Assembly (NCBI RefSeq): GCF_006265175.1
Contig: NZ_VDCQ01000003.1
Location: 64,059-128,058, forward strand
Source: Paenibacillus hemerocallicola
GTDB lineage: Bacteria; Bacillota; Bacilli; Paenibacillales; NBRC-103111
Length of the DNA: 64,000 nucleotides
Reading direction: 5' to 3'
Under the pieces are notes generated by a model. That model searched no databases. It saw only the letters and a program-made list of their open reading frames with translations, and was not told where the DNA came from. Shown here in pieces: positions 25,654 to 34,539 of the stretch. Numbering within the stretch: position 1 is the first letter of the stretch; the number at the start of each line of letters is the position of its first letter. The position numbers and the translations under genes were made by a program.

Positions 25654-26052
25654 ATGGAGTGGATTTCATTCATCAAGCAATATGTGCGTATGCCGAGATT
25701 CGTAGGAGCGATCGTACCCAGCTCCAAGTACCTCGCAAACAAAATAATCGAGAACATCGACTTTCGTCATGCTCGGTATATCGTGGAATATGGACCGGGC
25801 ACAGGCGTGTTTACGGACAAACTGTTATCTCACAGGAAGCAGGGAACGATAATATTGCTCGTCGAAGTTCGATCGTGTCCGACCCATAAAATGCTCGCAC
25901 TTGTCCCGAATCCTGCAGATGGTGAGACAAGTTGGTTTGTTGAACGGACGGAGCTTCCTTGCTGCGAAGGGAAGCTCTTTTCACCATTCCAACGCAAGGT
26001 TGCAGCCATTCCGAATGGGAATGATCTCAAAATAAATTGTTCATCACATTAA
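25654..26052 (+). pseudogene. Truncated phospholipid/SAM-dependent methyltransferase
   Basis: ATG 25654 follows GGGAGGAAG. The first ~70 residues (MEWISFIKQYVRMPRFVGAI, then YIVEYGPGTGVFTDKLL) are a class I SAM methyltransferase N-terminus with motif I intact, of the type seen in small phospholipid N-methyltransferases (~190 residues). After LLVE the sequence becomes unrelated to the family and runs through a terminator hairpin. Two thirds of the enzyme are missing. Confidence 0.7.
25951..25981 (+). terminator. Terminator hairpin
   Basis: GAGCTTCC (25951-25958) / GGAAGCTC (25970-25977) followed by TTTT. It lies inside the out-of-family tail of the truncated methyltransferase. Confidence 0.6.
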
Positions 26053-26192
26053 CTAAATCATTAAGATAACTATTGATCCAATAGTTGAACAGGTATATAA
26101 TACAGACGAAACGGAAAATATTGTGTGATTGCCAAGATGATAGCGCTTTTACGACGGATTTTCGCTTTTATTTAACTTAATCTTTAAGATAA
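26051..26192 (+). promoter_or_regulatory. ABC-operon promoter flanked by a 19-base direct repeat
   Basis: TTGATC (26073-26078), 17 bases, TATAAT (26096-26101). A 19-base motif, AACTAAATCATTAAGATAA (26051-26069) and AACTTAATCTTTAAGATAA (26174-26192), matches at 17 of 19 positions, one copy just upstream of the -35 and one in the leader. Its core ATCTT-T-AAGAT is palindromic, so a dimeric regulator could bind both sites and loop the DNA. Confidence 0.65.
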
Positions 26193-26214
26193 TAAATCAA
26201 TTGGAGGGATTCAA

Positions 26215-27510
26215 GTGAAAGGGAAAACCGGATGGAGAGTCATCGTCGTTTCATGCTTGGCATGCAGCTTGGCGGCGTGCAGTTCCGGAGGGACTAAGGA
26301 TGGAGACAGTGCGAACGGTCCGTCATCCTCAGCCGCTTCCGGCAAGAAAGTCCAGCTGAAATGGTGGTATGCCGATTCCAAGCAGCAGGACGTAATCGAG
26401 AAAATAGCCCAGAAATTTAACGACGACCACCCGAACATCAAGGTGACCGCGGAAATGAACGCCGGAAGCCAATATTACACCAAGCTGCAAACCGTACTGG
26501 CGGCCAACAGCGGCCCCGATATCATGTGGATGGACGGCCCCGATTTTCCGAAGTTTCAGTCCAAAGGCTTCCTCCTGGCTTATAACGACTTGATCAAAAA
26601 AGACAATTTCAGCATGGATAACTACCCGAAATCGCTGGTCGATTTGTACTCGATAGACGGTAAAATGTATGGCATGCCCAAAGACTTCGACACGATCGGA
26701 CTTTATTACAACAAAGAGCTGTTCGACAAAGAGAACGTCAAGTACCCGGACGCTTCATGGACGTGGAACGACCTGCTCGCCGCTGCGAAAAAGCTGACGC
26801 TGCAGGAAGGCGGCAAAACGGTGCAATGGGGCTTCGCGGCGATGAGCAACACGCAGGAATCGATCTATCCGTTTATGGTGCAGAATGGAGCGAAGCTGGT
26901 TAGCGCGGACAAGAAAACGACCGATATCGGCTCGGATAATGCGGTCGGAGCGGTACAATTTCTGTATGACCTGATGTACAAGGAGAAAGTATCGCCGGAC
27001 GGCAAGTACATGATCGACAACAAGCCGGGCCCACTGTTCAAATCCGGCAAGGTGGCGATGATTACCGGCGGCTCGTGGAATGCCCGCAGCTATTACGATG
27101 CGCTGAAGGAGAAGCTGGATGTGGCGGTGCTGCCCAAACAGAAGCAGGAGGGCAACATCATTCACGGTATCGGCTGGACGATCAATGCGAAGACGAAAAA
27201 TCCGAACGAAGCTTGGGAATTCGTCAAATGGCTCGGCTCCAAAGATGTCGCGATGATGCAGGCGAATGCGGGCGCGGTCATCCCGGCGTTCAACGGTACA
27301 CAGGACACGTGGGTAAAGTCGCTGCCATATAACCTGAAGGTGTTCATCGATATGACGAAATCGTCTACGCCGTACCCGATATCCAATAACGTGGAGTGGG
27401 AAGATCCGGTCGGCGCGCATATTTCGAACATATGGCTGGACAAGGAGAAAGCGGCCGACGGCATGAAAGCGGCACAGAACGAAGCGAACAAAATTATGGC
27501 TGGCAACTGA
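26215..27510 (+). CDS. Sugar ABC transporter solute-binding lipoprotein
   Basis: 431 residues; start GTG 26215 with GGAGGG upstream. Lipobox LAAC (C22) after a short hydrophobic segment, then an Ala/Ser-rich linker and a family 1 sugar-binding fold (LKWWYADSKQQDVIEKI, GPDIMWMDGPDFPKF, GLYYNKELFD, ITGGSWNARSYYD). It delivers an oligosaccharide to the two permeases encoded directly downstream. Unlike the three orphan SBPs, it belongs to the UgpB/MalE-like branch and has its own permeases. No ATPase gene is present, so a shared MsmX-type ATPase is expected elsewhere. Confidence 0.93.
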   Translation: MKGKTGWRVIVVSCLACSLAACSSGGTKDGDSANGPSSSAASGKKVQLKWWYADSKQQDVIEKIAQKFNDDHPNIKVTAEMNAGSQYYTKLQTVLAANSGPDIMWMDGPDFPKFQSKGFLLAYNDLIKKDNFSMDNYPKSLVDLYSIDGKMYGMPKDFDTIGLYYNKELFDKENVKYPDASWTWNDLLAAAKKLTLQEGGKTVQWGFAAMSNTQESIYPFMVQNGAKLVSADKKTTDIGSDNAVGAVQFLYDLMYKEKVSPDGKYMIDNKPGPLFKSGKVAMITGGSWNARSYYDALKEKLDVAVLPKQKQEGNIIHGIGWTINAKTKNPNEAWEFVKWLGSKDVAMMQANAGAVIPAFNGTQDTWVKSLPYNLKVFIDMTKSSTPYPISNNVEWEDPVGAHISNIWLDKEKAADGMKAAQNEANKIMAGN

Positions 27511-27528
27511 CATGGCGGAGGGATACCG

Positions 27529-28482
27529 ATGAGAAGGGCGTTATCAGGGAGCTTGCCGAAATTGCCGTATAATTCTCGCTGGTCCAGGCTGATGCAAAAT
27601 GAGAGGTTATGGGGCTATTTCTTCATCGCTCCCGTATGTATCGGACTGATCGTGTTCAGCATCATTCCGCTCCTGGCATCCTTGGCCCTCAGCTTTACAA
27701 ACTGGGACGGCTCGGACGCGATCAGTCTGGTGTGGCTCGACAACTTCACGAAGCTGTTTCATGATAAAGTGTACCTCAAGTCGATCCGGACGAGCGCCAT
27801 CTATGCTTGCGTGACCGTTCCGTCCTCAATCGGCTTGTCGATCGTCGTCGCCGTTCTATTGAATCGCAAGATGCGGGGCAATTTAGCTTACCGGCTTATT
27901 TATTTCCTGCCGTCGGTGACGATGCCCGTCGCCATCGCAGTCGTATGGAAATGGCTCTACAATTATGACAGCGGTATGATTAACTATGCGCTCAGCCTCG
28001 TGGGGATCCAAGGTCCCCACTGGTTGGCTGACGAGCATGTCGTGCTCTGGAGCGTAATGATAATTGCCATATGGACGGCGATCGGCCATCATATGATCAT
28101 TTTATTATCGGGACTTCAGGGCATTCCCGAATCGTATTATGAAGCGGCGGCGATTGACGGAGCAACCGGCATTCGCCGTTTCTGGCACATTACCGTGCCG
28201 CTGCTGACGCCTGCCATATTTTTCGTGCTCGTCACCAGCATGATCGGTGCCTTCCAGGTATTCGATCTCGTCTTCATGCTCACGCCGGTTACGGCCGGCG
28301 GCGGAGCGGGCGGCGTATTGCAGGATGCGACGCGTACGGCGGTGTTTTCCATTTACCAGAACGGTTTTCAATGGTTTAAAATCGGTTATGCCTCCGCGCA
28401 AGCGTGGGTCATGTTCGTAGTAATTTTCATAGTCACTATGATACAGATGTATTTGCAGAGGAAATGGGTTCATTACGAATAA
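27529..28482 (+). CDS. Sugar ABC transporter permease (MalF-like)
   Basis: 317 residues; GGAGGG precedes the ATG, 18 bp after the binding-protein stop. Six membrane segments are visible, and the ATPase-contact EAA motif appears as EAAAIDGATGIRRFWHITVPLL. It has the short-loop architecture of CUT1-family permeases and forms the heterodimeric channel with the next gene's product. Confidence 0.94.
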   Translation: MRRALSGSLPKLPYNSRWSRLMQNERLWGYFFIAPVCIGLIVFSIIPLLASLALSFTNWDGSDAISLVWLDNFTKLFHDKVYLKSIRTSAIYACVTVPSSIGLSIVVAVLLNRKMRGNLAYRLIYFLPSVTMPVAIAVVWKWLYNYDSGMINYALSLVGIQGPHWLADEHVVLWSVMIIAIWTAIGHHMIILLSGLQGIPESYYEAAAIDGATGIRRFWHITVPLLTPAIFFVLVTSMIGAFQVFDLVFMLTPVTAGGGAGGVLQDATRTAVFSIYQNGFQWFKIGYASAQAWVMFVVIFIVTMIQMYLQRKWVHYE

Positions 28483-28515
28483 GCGATTGCCGGACGAAAG
28501 GAGGACGATGAACCG

Positions 28516-29349
28516 ATGGGCGAGAAACATACTGGAATTTTGGCGCGACTTAGCATCCATCTATTTTTGCTGATCGGCGCCGCAAGCATGCTGTTTCCGT
28601 TTTTTTGGATGATCCTGACCTCGATCAAGACGAATGCGGAAGCCGATCATATACCGCCGATCTGGTTCCCCAACGAGCCGCAATTCTCGTGGTACTTGGA
28701 CATATTCGAGCGGATTCCGTTCGGTCAATATTATATGAATACGATTGCCGTGACGGTCGGCCGCACGTTGCCGCAAGTATTTCTATGCGCGATGGCGGCG
28801 TTCGGATTTGCTCGGCTGAAGTTTCCGGGACGGGACATTATCTTCGTATGTATCTTGGCGATTTTAATGGTTCCTTCGCAGGTACTGCTCATTCCGCACT
28901 TTTACCAGGCAGTGTTGTTCGGTTGGGTGGATAGCTACAAAGCGCTCATCATTCCCGGCATCTTCTCCGCATACGGCACGTTTTTGCTGCGCCAGTTTTT
29001 CCTTTCCTTGCCGAAGGAGCTGGAGGATTCTGCGAAAATCGACGGATGCAGCTATTGGACGATTTTTTGGCGCATAATGCTGCCTCTGACGATGCCCGGG
29101 CTGGCCGCTCTGACGTTTTTCTGCATATTGTCCAGCTGGAACGACTTTATGTGGCCGATGGTCGTGACGAACAGCGACAACATGAAGGTGCTGTCGGTAG
29201 GGATCAACTCCCTGCAGGGCATATACGTATCCGAGCAGCCGCTGCTCATGGCGGCATCCGTTATGGCTACCGTGCCATTGCTCTTATTTTTCCTACTGAT
29301 GCAGCGGTTTATCATTAAAGGAATCGCGTTTAGCGGAATCAAAGTGTGA
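28516..29349 (+). CDS. Sugar ABC transporter permease (MalG-like)
   Basis: 277 residues, 33 bp downstream of the first permease, with GGAGGACG before the ATG. Six membrane segments. The EAA loop is degenerate at its start (KELEDSAKIDGCSYWTIFWRIMLPLT), but the G-x(9)-P spacing is kept. The C-terminus MQRFIIKGIAFSGIK is typical of CUT1 second permeases. Last gene of the operon; a strong terminator follows. Confidence 0.94.
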   Translation: MGEKHTGILARLSIHLFLLIGAASMLFPFFWMILTSIKTNAEADHIPPIWFPNEPQFSWYLDIFERIPFGQYYMNTIAVTVGRTLPQVFLCAMAAFGFARLKFPGRDIIFVCILAILMVPSQVLLIPHFYQAVLFGWVDSYKALIIPGIFSAYGTFLLRQFFLSLPKELEDSAKIDGCSYWTIFWRIMLPLTMPGLAALTFFCILSSWNDFMWPMVVTNSDNMKVLSVGINSLQGIYVSEQPLLMAASVMATVPLLLFFLLMQRFIIKGIAFSGIKV

Positions 29350-29374
29350 ATACATGGGACGAAGGAGAAGGAAT

Positions 29375-29418
29375 GGAAAAAAGGGCGGTGCGGCTTGATT
29401 GCTGCGCCGTCCTTTTCC
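29375..29418. terminator. Strong bidirectional terminator
   Basis: A-run, then AAGGGCGGTGCGGC, a 6-base loop and GCTGCGCCGTCCTTTT form a GC-rich hairpin with A and T runs on either side. It can end the ABC operon and the convergent DUF1569 gene. Confidence 0.85.
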
Positions 29419-29459
29419 ATGTGCAGCCAGCTGCAGAAAGAAAATAAAGTGTTAAATGA

Positions 29460-29909
29460 CTAAACTCCAAACTGTTTTAAATGATGGTCCAGGTGCTTGT
29501 AAATTCCTTTTCCCCATTGCTCCGAGGTAAGTTTTCCGAAAAATGGGTGGGGATGCGTTGTACACCTCTCCGGCCCATTATTTTGGAACGCTATAATAGA
29601 TTGTTTCAATATTTCTCTTTCCTTTTCAAATTCTCTTTCGTCTGCAATTAATGTAGTTGGAATAGTGGACATATTGCGGGTAAGCGGCTTGTCATTGTAA
29701 AAAAGCGGTTTTACAAACGTTCCAATTAGTATCCCTAACCAACCTCTGATAGGGAAAGAATTTCCCAATGCAATGTCTTGGAACGAAGAGCAGTGAGCCA
29801 GCATTTGGGCGACATCCATTTGCCCCCATTGCGGTTGTGAATCAGGGCTTAATTTGTCGATGCGGCTTAAAATTTCCCTTGTATGTATAGGATTATAAAT
29901 ATTTTTCAT
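29460..29909 (-). CDS. DUF1569 (DinB-like four-helix) protein
   Basis: 149 residues. GGGGG lies upstream of the start on the minus strand. QWGQMDVAQMLAHCSSF near residues 27-45 and the C-terminal GKGIYKHLDHHLKQFG supply the histidines that DinB/DUF1569 proteins use for metal binding. Members may be metal-dependent hydrolases or thiol transferases; no substrate can be inferred. Convergent with the ABC operon and apparently independent of it. Confidence 0.85.
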   Translation of the reverse strand: MKNIYNPIHTREILSRIDKLSPDSQPQWGQMDVAQMLAHCSSFQDIALGNSFPIRGWLGILIGTFVKPLFYNDKPLTRNMSTIPTTLIADEREFEKEREILKQSIIAFQNNGPERCTTHPHPFFGKLTSEQWGKGIYKHLDHHLKQFGV

Positions 29910-30196
29910 TGTGGCAAATCCCCCATTTGCATTTGGTTTAGGCCGTATTTTTAAACACTTTATTCCACTATAGCTTATGCATTTTCATTGATTTCTTTTC
30001 GATTGCTAAGTTTTGATCCTATTCAACTATATATTTTACTATTCCCGGTCGAGATGTCCAATCGGATATCGAGGATGCGGCCGTGAATACGACTGTCTTG
30101 CCCTCGTTCTTGCCTGTGCATTTCAGGTATATCTGCGTTATAATGAGAAGCGGATGCGAACGATTGGACATTTGAATGGATATGAGGAGAGCTTAC

Positions 30197-31648
30197 ATGA
30201 AATCTAGACCTGCGCGCAAAACGTTCCGTCAGCGTCTCGAGCATATGGTACAAGAACTGCGTAAAGAGATTGCGGCGGGCAGCTTCAAGCCGGGACAGTT
30301 TTTGCCTTCGGAGGAGGAGCTGGCCAAGCTGTTTCAGCTGAGCAACAAATCGGTCAGACAAGGGCTGCACGTACTCGTCGAGGAAGGGTTGATCGAGAAG
30401 CTGCCGCGTATCGGCAACAAGGTAACCGAAGCAGCCGGAACGGTCAAAACGGCTGTTACACTTGCTTGCCGCACCGTGCTGATCGAACAGGCGCGGCTGG
30501 ATTTGATTTTGGAACGCTTTCGCGCGAAATACCCGCATATCGAAGTAAAGCTGATTACGCTGGACTACAACAATTACACTCAGGCGACCAAGCAGCTGAT
30601 GGAAAGCAAGGCGCTCGACATCATCATGCTTAACCATATGGATTTTATGCAGATGGCGGAATGCGATGGACTGGAGCTGTTGGAGCGTTTTCCGCCCGAT
30701 CCGAACGCGTACCCGTTTCTGAACGACCTATTTATGCAGGAGCAGCAATTGTGCGCGAAGCCGTTCGCTTACTCGCCCGTTATTCTCTGCTACAACAAAC
30801 GGCATTTTCAGCAAATGGGTATGGCCGATCCCGACAGCAGCTGGACATGGGATACCGTCCAAAGTCAGGCGGAACTGCTCTCCAACCGCGACCGGTACGG
30901 ATTTTATTTCAACATTTTGTCGGATAACCGCTGGCTTGTGTATTTGCTGCAAAGCGGGCTCACGTTCGCCAGGGACGAGCGGGGACGGTATACGTATTCG
31001 GAGCAGAGGCTGAAGGAATGCTTGCGCGTTTGCCGCAGTCTGATCGCGAACAAAAAGTCGTTCCCGAGCTACATGGCGGAAAGCGAAAGGGATGTGCAGG
31101 AGTTGTTTCTGCAGGAAAAAGTGTCGATCGTCATGACGACCTATTTCGCCCTCAACAATTTGTCCGGCGCGGCATTCCCGTACGACATCGCTCCACTGCC
31201 TTATACCCATGCGCCGGCAACGCTGCTGCAAGGTATAGGGTGGGCCGTAAACAGGCTGTCCCCGGAAAAGGAAGCGGCCAAGCTGCTCGTCGATTTTCTG
31301 ACCTCCCACGAAGGACAGACGCTGATAGAACGACATACGCTAAGCTTGCCGGCGCTGAAAATGGCTGAGACGGAAACGAACGATACCGCCGAAACCGAAA
31401 GTGAATCCTTATCCGGATCGCTTCGCAAACCTACACGATATCAACTGTATAAGGAAATCATTCCTAGCTTCACGCCGATTTCCGACCTCAACTTGCCGCT
31501 CGCCAAGCTGACGCAGTTGAAGCAATGTCTGAAATATTACTGGTTTCAAATGGAGGACGAGGAGCAGGCGGTTCGCAGAATCGAGGAAATGCTGAACGCC
31601 CCCTTGTCTACCGATTCGTACCGGACCGTTCAAGCGCTGCCGGGTTGA
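30197..31648 (+). CDS. GntR winged-helix regulator fused to a cytoplasmic solute-binding domain
   Basis: 483 residues from ATG 30197, which has GAGGAGAG upstream. Residues ~8-75 are a GntR DNA-binding domain (LRKEIAAGSFKPGQFLPSEEELAKLF, SNKSVRQGLHVLVEEGLI). From ~90 to the end it is a complete type-1 extracellular solute-binding fold (ALDIIMLNHMDFMQM, VILCYNKRHFQQMGM, DSSWTWDTVQS, TLLQGIGWAVNRLSPEKEAAK) with no signal peptide. The sensor is therefore an intracellular version of the sugar-binding proteins used by ABC importers. The adjacent ABC operon, with paired palindromic repeats at its promoter, is the natural target. Ligand unknown. Confidence 0.88.
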   Translation: MKSRPARKTFRQRLEHMVQELRKEIAAGSFKPGQFLPSEEELAKLFQLSNKSVRQGLHVLVEEGLIEKLPRIGNKVTEAAGTVKTAVTLACRTVLIEQARLDLILERFRAKYPHIEVKLITLDYNNYTQATKQLMESKALDIIMLNHMDFMQMAECDGLELLERFPPDPNAYPFLNDLFMQEQQLCAKPFAYSPVILCYNKRHFQQMGMADPDSSWTWDTVQSQAELLSNRDRYGFYFNILSDNRWLVYLLQSGLTFARDERGRYTYSEQRLKECLRVCRSLIANKKSFPSYMAESERDVQELFLQEKVSIVMTTYFALNNLSGAAFPYDIAPLPYTHAPATLLQGIGWAVNRLSPEKEAAKLLVDFLTSHEGQTLIERHTLSLPALKMAETETNDTAETESESLSGSLRKPTRYQLYKEIIPSFTPISDLNLPLAKLTQLKQCLKYYWFQMEDEEQAVRRIEEMLNAPLSTDSYRTVQALPG

Positions 31649-31663
31649 ACGCGGAAATGCGAT

Positions 31664-31694
31664 TACTTGCCGTTTTGAACGGCAAGTATTTTTT
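31664..31694 (+). terminator. Rho-independent terminator
   Basis: TACTTGCCGTT / AACGGCAAGTA, 11-bp perfect stem with a 3-base loop followed by six Ts, 16 bases after the GntR-SBP stop. Confidence 0.92.
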
Positions 31695-31796
31695 GTCGTT
31701 CAGGAAAATTGCGCGAACCAAATTCTGTTGTTAACAGGGGACATTATGGCAATCAGTAGCGCATTTTATAATGTATATCAAATGTATAATATTCTA

Positions 31797-31826
31797 TTGA
31801 CACTACTTTATTGGCAGTGATATATT
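31797..31826 (+). promoter_or_regulatory. Promoter of SBP2
   Basis: TTGACA (31797-31802), 18 bases, TATATT (31821-31826). It leaves a ~235-base leader with no recognisable gene. No CACGTG palindrome is seen here, unlike the promoters of SBP1 and SBP3. Confidence 0.65.
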
Positions 31827-32067
31827 TTATTTGGTCAAAGAAATAACTCTGTTATACATTAGATTAAGCCAATCCTGCTGATTCGACCGTTCGACATTCC
31901 GTTCGCGTTCCATGCTTGCCGGACATGATCTGTTTCTACTCTCGAATGAAAGCGCATTCTGGAATGCGTGCCGAATCGGTACGCGCAAACGAACAATCGG
32001 CATAACAATTTGGTTGAAAATGTGCAGAGTACCGCTTTGTCCATGTCAATTTAACTGGGGGATAGCA

Positions 32068-33375
32068 ATGAAAACGAAAAAGTGCATGTTCATCGGTTTA
32101 ATCGGGTTAGTTTCGCTGTCGGCGTGCAGCAAAGGCGACTCGGGAGGTCAGGGGAGTAAAGAAACGGAAAAACCGAAACAACCGTATACGATGATGATCC
32201 ATGGCGGAGGCGTGTCGGCGGAGGAATTCGATCAACGGTTCAGGTCGGTGATTGAAAAGAAGTTCCCGCACATTACGTTCGAGTATGCAAGCAACGGCAA
32301 AGGGACAAATATGACCGATCTGGTCTCCGCCGGCAACGTTCCCGACATCGTCCGAACCGACACCCCGACGCTGCGGACGGGTTATCTCGATCTCGGTCTC
32401 GGTTACGATTTGACCGAATTGGTCAAATCGTTCAACTACGACACAAATCGCTTCAACAAAATATTCATGAACGAAATTTACGAGGCAGGAGGCTCGAAGG
32501 CGTTATACGGACTGCCGGTTCCCCCGTATTTTCCCCACGTGCTGTACTACAATAAAGATATTTTCGATAAATTCGGCGTTGCGTATCCGAAGGACGGCGT
32601 GACCTGGGACGAGGTATACGAGCTCGCCAAAAAACTGACGCGCACGGACAACGGTACGACCATTCGCGGATTCAGCTTTAATGCGATGTCCGCGCTGCGC
32701 GACAATACATATTCGTTGCCGATTTTGGACCCGAACGAGGACAAGCTGGCGAATATGGATCAATGGAAATCGATCTTCGACAACTTCAAGCGTTTCTACG
32801 AAATACCGGGCAACAAGCACGAGAAAACGGTGTCGCTTGAAAACACCGCCTTCAATAAAGGAAATGTGGCTATGCAGGCGAACCAGCACAGTCCCTACCT
32901 GAACCTGCCTGCGGAGCTTAACTGGGACTATGTCGCCTATCCGACCATGCAGGGCGGCCTCAAGCTCACGCCCCAACGCGGTCCGGCCTATTGGGCCATC
33001 TCTCAGACGAGCAAGCATAAGGACGAGGCGTTTGAGGTTATCATGGAGATGCTGTCCGACGAGGTGCAGTTGGCCGACTCCAAGCGGGGCATGCCTGCCA
33101 CGGTGAACAAGACGGAGATTCACGACGCTCTGGGTCAGGACAATCCGGTTTTTAAAGGGAAAAACATGAAGGTGATCCAATACTATCCGCCCGCCTCGTA
33201 TTCGCCCAAACGGAAAAACGGTCTGGTCGACGTTCCTCTGGCTACTCAACAAAGAGTGATCGGAGATACATTCGTCGATCTTGTAAGCAACGGGACTGAC
33301 GTGAACACGGCTTTGCGCAAGCTGGATGAGCAGCTGAAGACGGAGCTGGCAAACGAAAAGGCAAAGGCGAAATAA
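32068..33375 (+). CDS. Orphan extracellular solute-binding lipoprotein (SBP2)
   Basis: 435 residues from ATG 32068 (GGGGG upstream; the frame opens earlier without a ribosome binding site). Lipobox LSAC (C20). The fold and local motifs match SBP1 and SBP3: VLYYNKDIFDKFGVAYPKDG, TWDEVYELAKKLTR, C-terminal VNTALRKLDEQLKTEL. No permease is adjacent. Thirty bases after its stop begins a 2-hydroxyacid dehydrogenase gene, then a secreted PL6 lyase, suggesting it captures oligo-uronides released by that lyase. Confidence 0.9.
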   Translation: MKTKKCMFIGLIGLVSLSACSKGDSGGQGSKETEKPKQPYTMMIHGGGVSAEEFDQRFRSVIEKKFPHITFEYASNGKGTNMTDLVSAGNVPDIVRTDTPTLRTGYLDLGLGYDLTELVKSFNYDTNRFNKIFMNEIYEAGGSKALYGLPVPPYFPHVLYYNKDIFDKFGVAYPKDGVTWDEVYELAKKLTRTDNGTTIRGFSFNAMSALRDNTYSLPILDPNEDKLANMDQWKSIFDNFKRFYEIPGNKHEKTVSLENTAFNKGNVAMQANQHSPYLNLPAELNWDYVAYPTMQGGLKLTPQRGPAYWAISQTSKHKDEAFEVIMEMLSDEVQLADSKRGMPATVNKTEIHDALGQDNPVFKGKNMKVIQYYPPASYSPKRKNGLVDVPLATQQRVIGDTFVDLVSNGTDVNTALRKLDEQLKTELANEKAKAK

Positions 33376-33405
33376 AGATGAGGAAGCATCCGAGGAGAGA
33401 GACAC

Positions 33406-34401
33406 GTGACCATTAACATAGCCATACTGCCCGAACCGAAAGTCCAGCATAGAATTTTTGCCGATGCGCATTGGAAGCAATGGGAAGCGCTCGGGAGAGT
33501 GGCCATCAACCGGCTGCCCGGCCGGCCGACCCCCGAGCGCGTAAGAAGCGTAATCGAAAATGCCGACATAGCCGTAACTTCATGGGGCTGCGGTCCGCTT
33601 GCGGGAGAGATTTTGGACTGCGCTCCACGATTGCGTGCGGTCATCCACGCGGCGGGTACCGTCAAAGGGATTGTCACTCCCGAGCTGTGGGAGCGAGGCA
33701 TTCGGGTTTCGAGCGGCAATGGGGAGCTCGGAAGAGGGGTGGCGGAGACCGCCTTGGGCATGACGATTGCCTCGCTCAAAAACATGTGGCGCTTAACCGG
33801 CTCGACCCGGACGGGAAGCTGGTCGGAAGGAAAAGAACAGGTGCGAGAGCTGTATCAAGTGACAATCGGCGTTGTAGGGGCGGGGAAAGCGGGCGGCCAT
33901 TTCATCAAGCTGCTGAAGCAGTTCCACGTCGACATTCTCGTCTTCGATCCCGGACTTACCGCCGAGCAGGCTCATGCATTGGGGGCGACCAAAACCGAAC
34001 TGGACGATCTTCTGACGCGCAGTGACGTCGTTTCTATTCACGCACCGGCTATACCGGCCACTTACCGGATGATAAACGCGGAACGATTGGCCCGCATGAA
34101 GGACGACGCGATTCTGATTAATACCGCGCGCGGCTCGATTATAGACGAAGCGGCGCTGCTTGACCAATTGCGCCAAGGCAGATTGTTTGCCTGTCTCGAT
34201 GTAACCGATCCGGAGCCGCCGGATCCCGACCATCCGCTGCGTAGTCTGCCCAACTGCGTCATTACGCCCCATCTGGCAGGGGCGGTCAACAACGGCGCCA
34301 AGCGGCTCGGACAATTCGCGATCGACGAAGCAAAGCGACTGATCTCCGGCGAGCGGCTCGATGGCGAGGTAAGGCCAGAGCAGATGAGCACCATGGCTTG
34401 A
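33406..34401 (+). CDS. D-isomer-specific 2-hydroxyacid dehydrogenase
   Basis: 331 residues; start GTG 33406 after CGAGGAGAG. NAD-binding GVVGAGKAGG near residue 150, and the catalytic triad contexts INTARGSIIDE (Arg), DVTDPEPPDPDHPL (Glu) and VITPHLAGA (His) are all present. The family reduces or oxidises 2-oxo/2-hydroxy acids with NAD(P). In an operon with an oligosaccharide-binding protein and a polysaccharide lyase it may process a keto-acid derived from unsaturated uronates, but the exact substrate is not readable. Confidence 0.88.
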   Translation: MTINIAILPEPKVQHRIFADAHWKQWEALGRVAINRLPGRPTPERVRSVIENADIAVTSWGCGPLAGEILDCAPRLRAVIHAAGTVKGIVTPELWERGIRVSSGNGELGRGVAETALGMTIASLKNMWRLTGSTRTGSWSEGKEQVRELYQVTIGVVGAGKAGGHFIKLLKQFHVDILVFDPGLTAEQAHALGATKTELDDLLTRSDVVSIHAPAIPATYRMINAERLARMKDDAILINTARGSIIDEAALLDQLRQGRLFACLDVTDPEPPDPDHPLRSLPNCVITPHLAGAVNNGAKRLGQFAIDEAKRLISGERLDGEVRPEQMSTMA

Positions 34402-34539
34402 CTCACATAAGCAGTCCATGCGCATCCCGCCGAGATAAGCGTTCCTCGGCAGGATGTTTGCGTAAACGGGAGGTGGGGGGATGTGATGCCAGACGGCCCT
34501 TGCATTGCCAACAAAATATAAAACCAGGGAGGGATACGC

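Noticed and set aside
33402-33409. ACACGTGA at the start of the dehydrogenase gene as another LacI operator
   Set aside because: The GTG of the match is the start codon itself and no promoter surrounds it, so chance identity is more likely than an operator.
32503-33480. 325-codon minus-strand frame across SBP2 and the dehydrogenase start
   Set aside because: Antisense to two genes with clear motifs. No protein family and no promoter or ribosome binding site on that strand.
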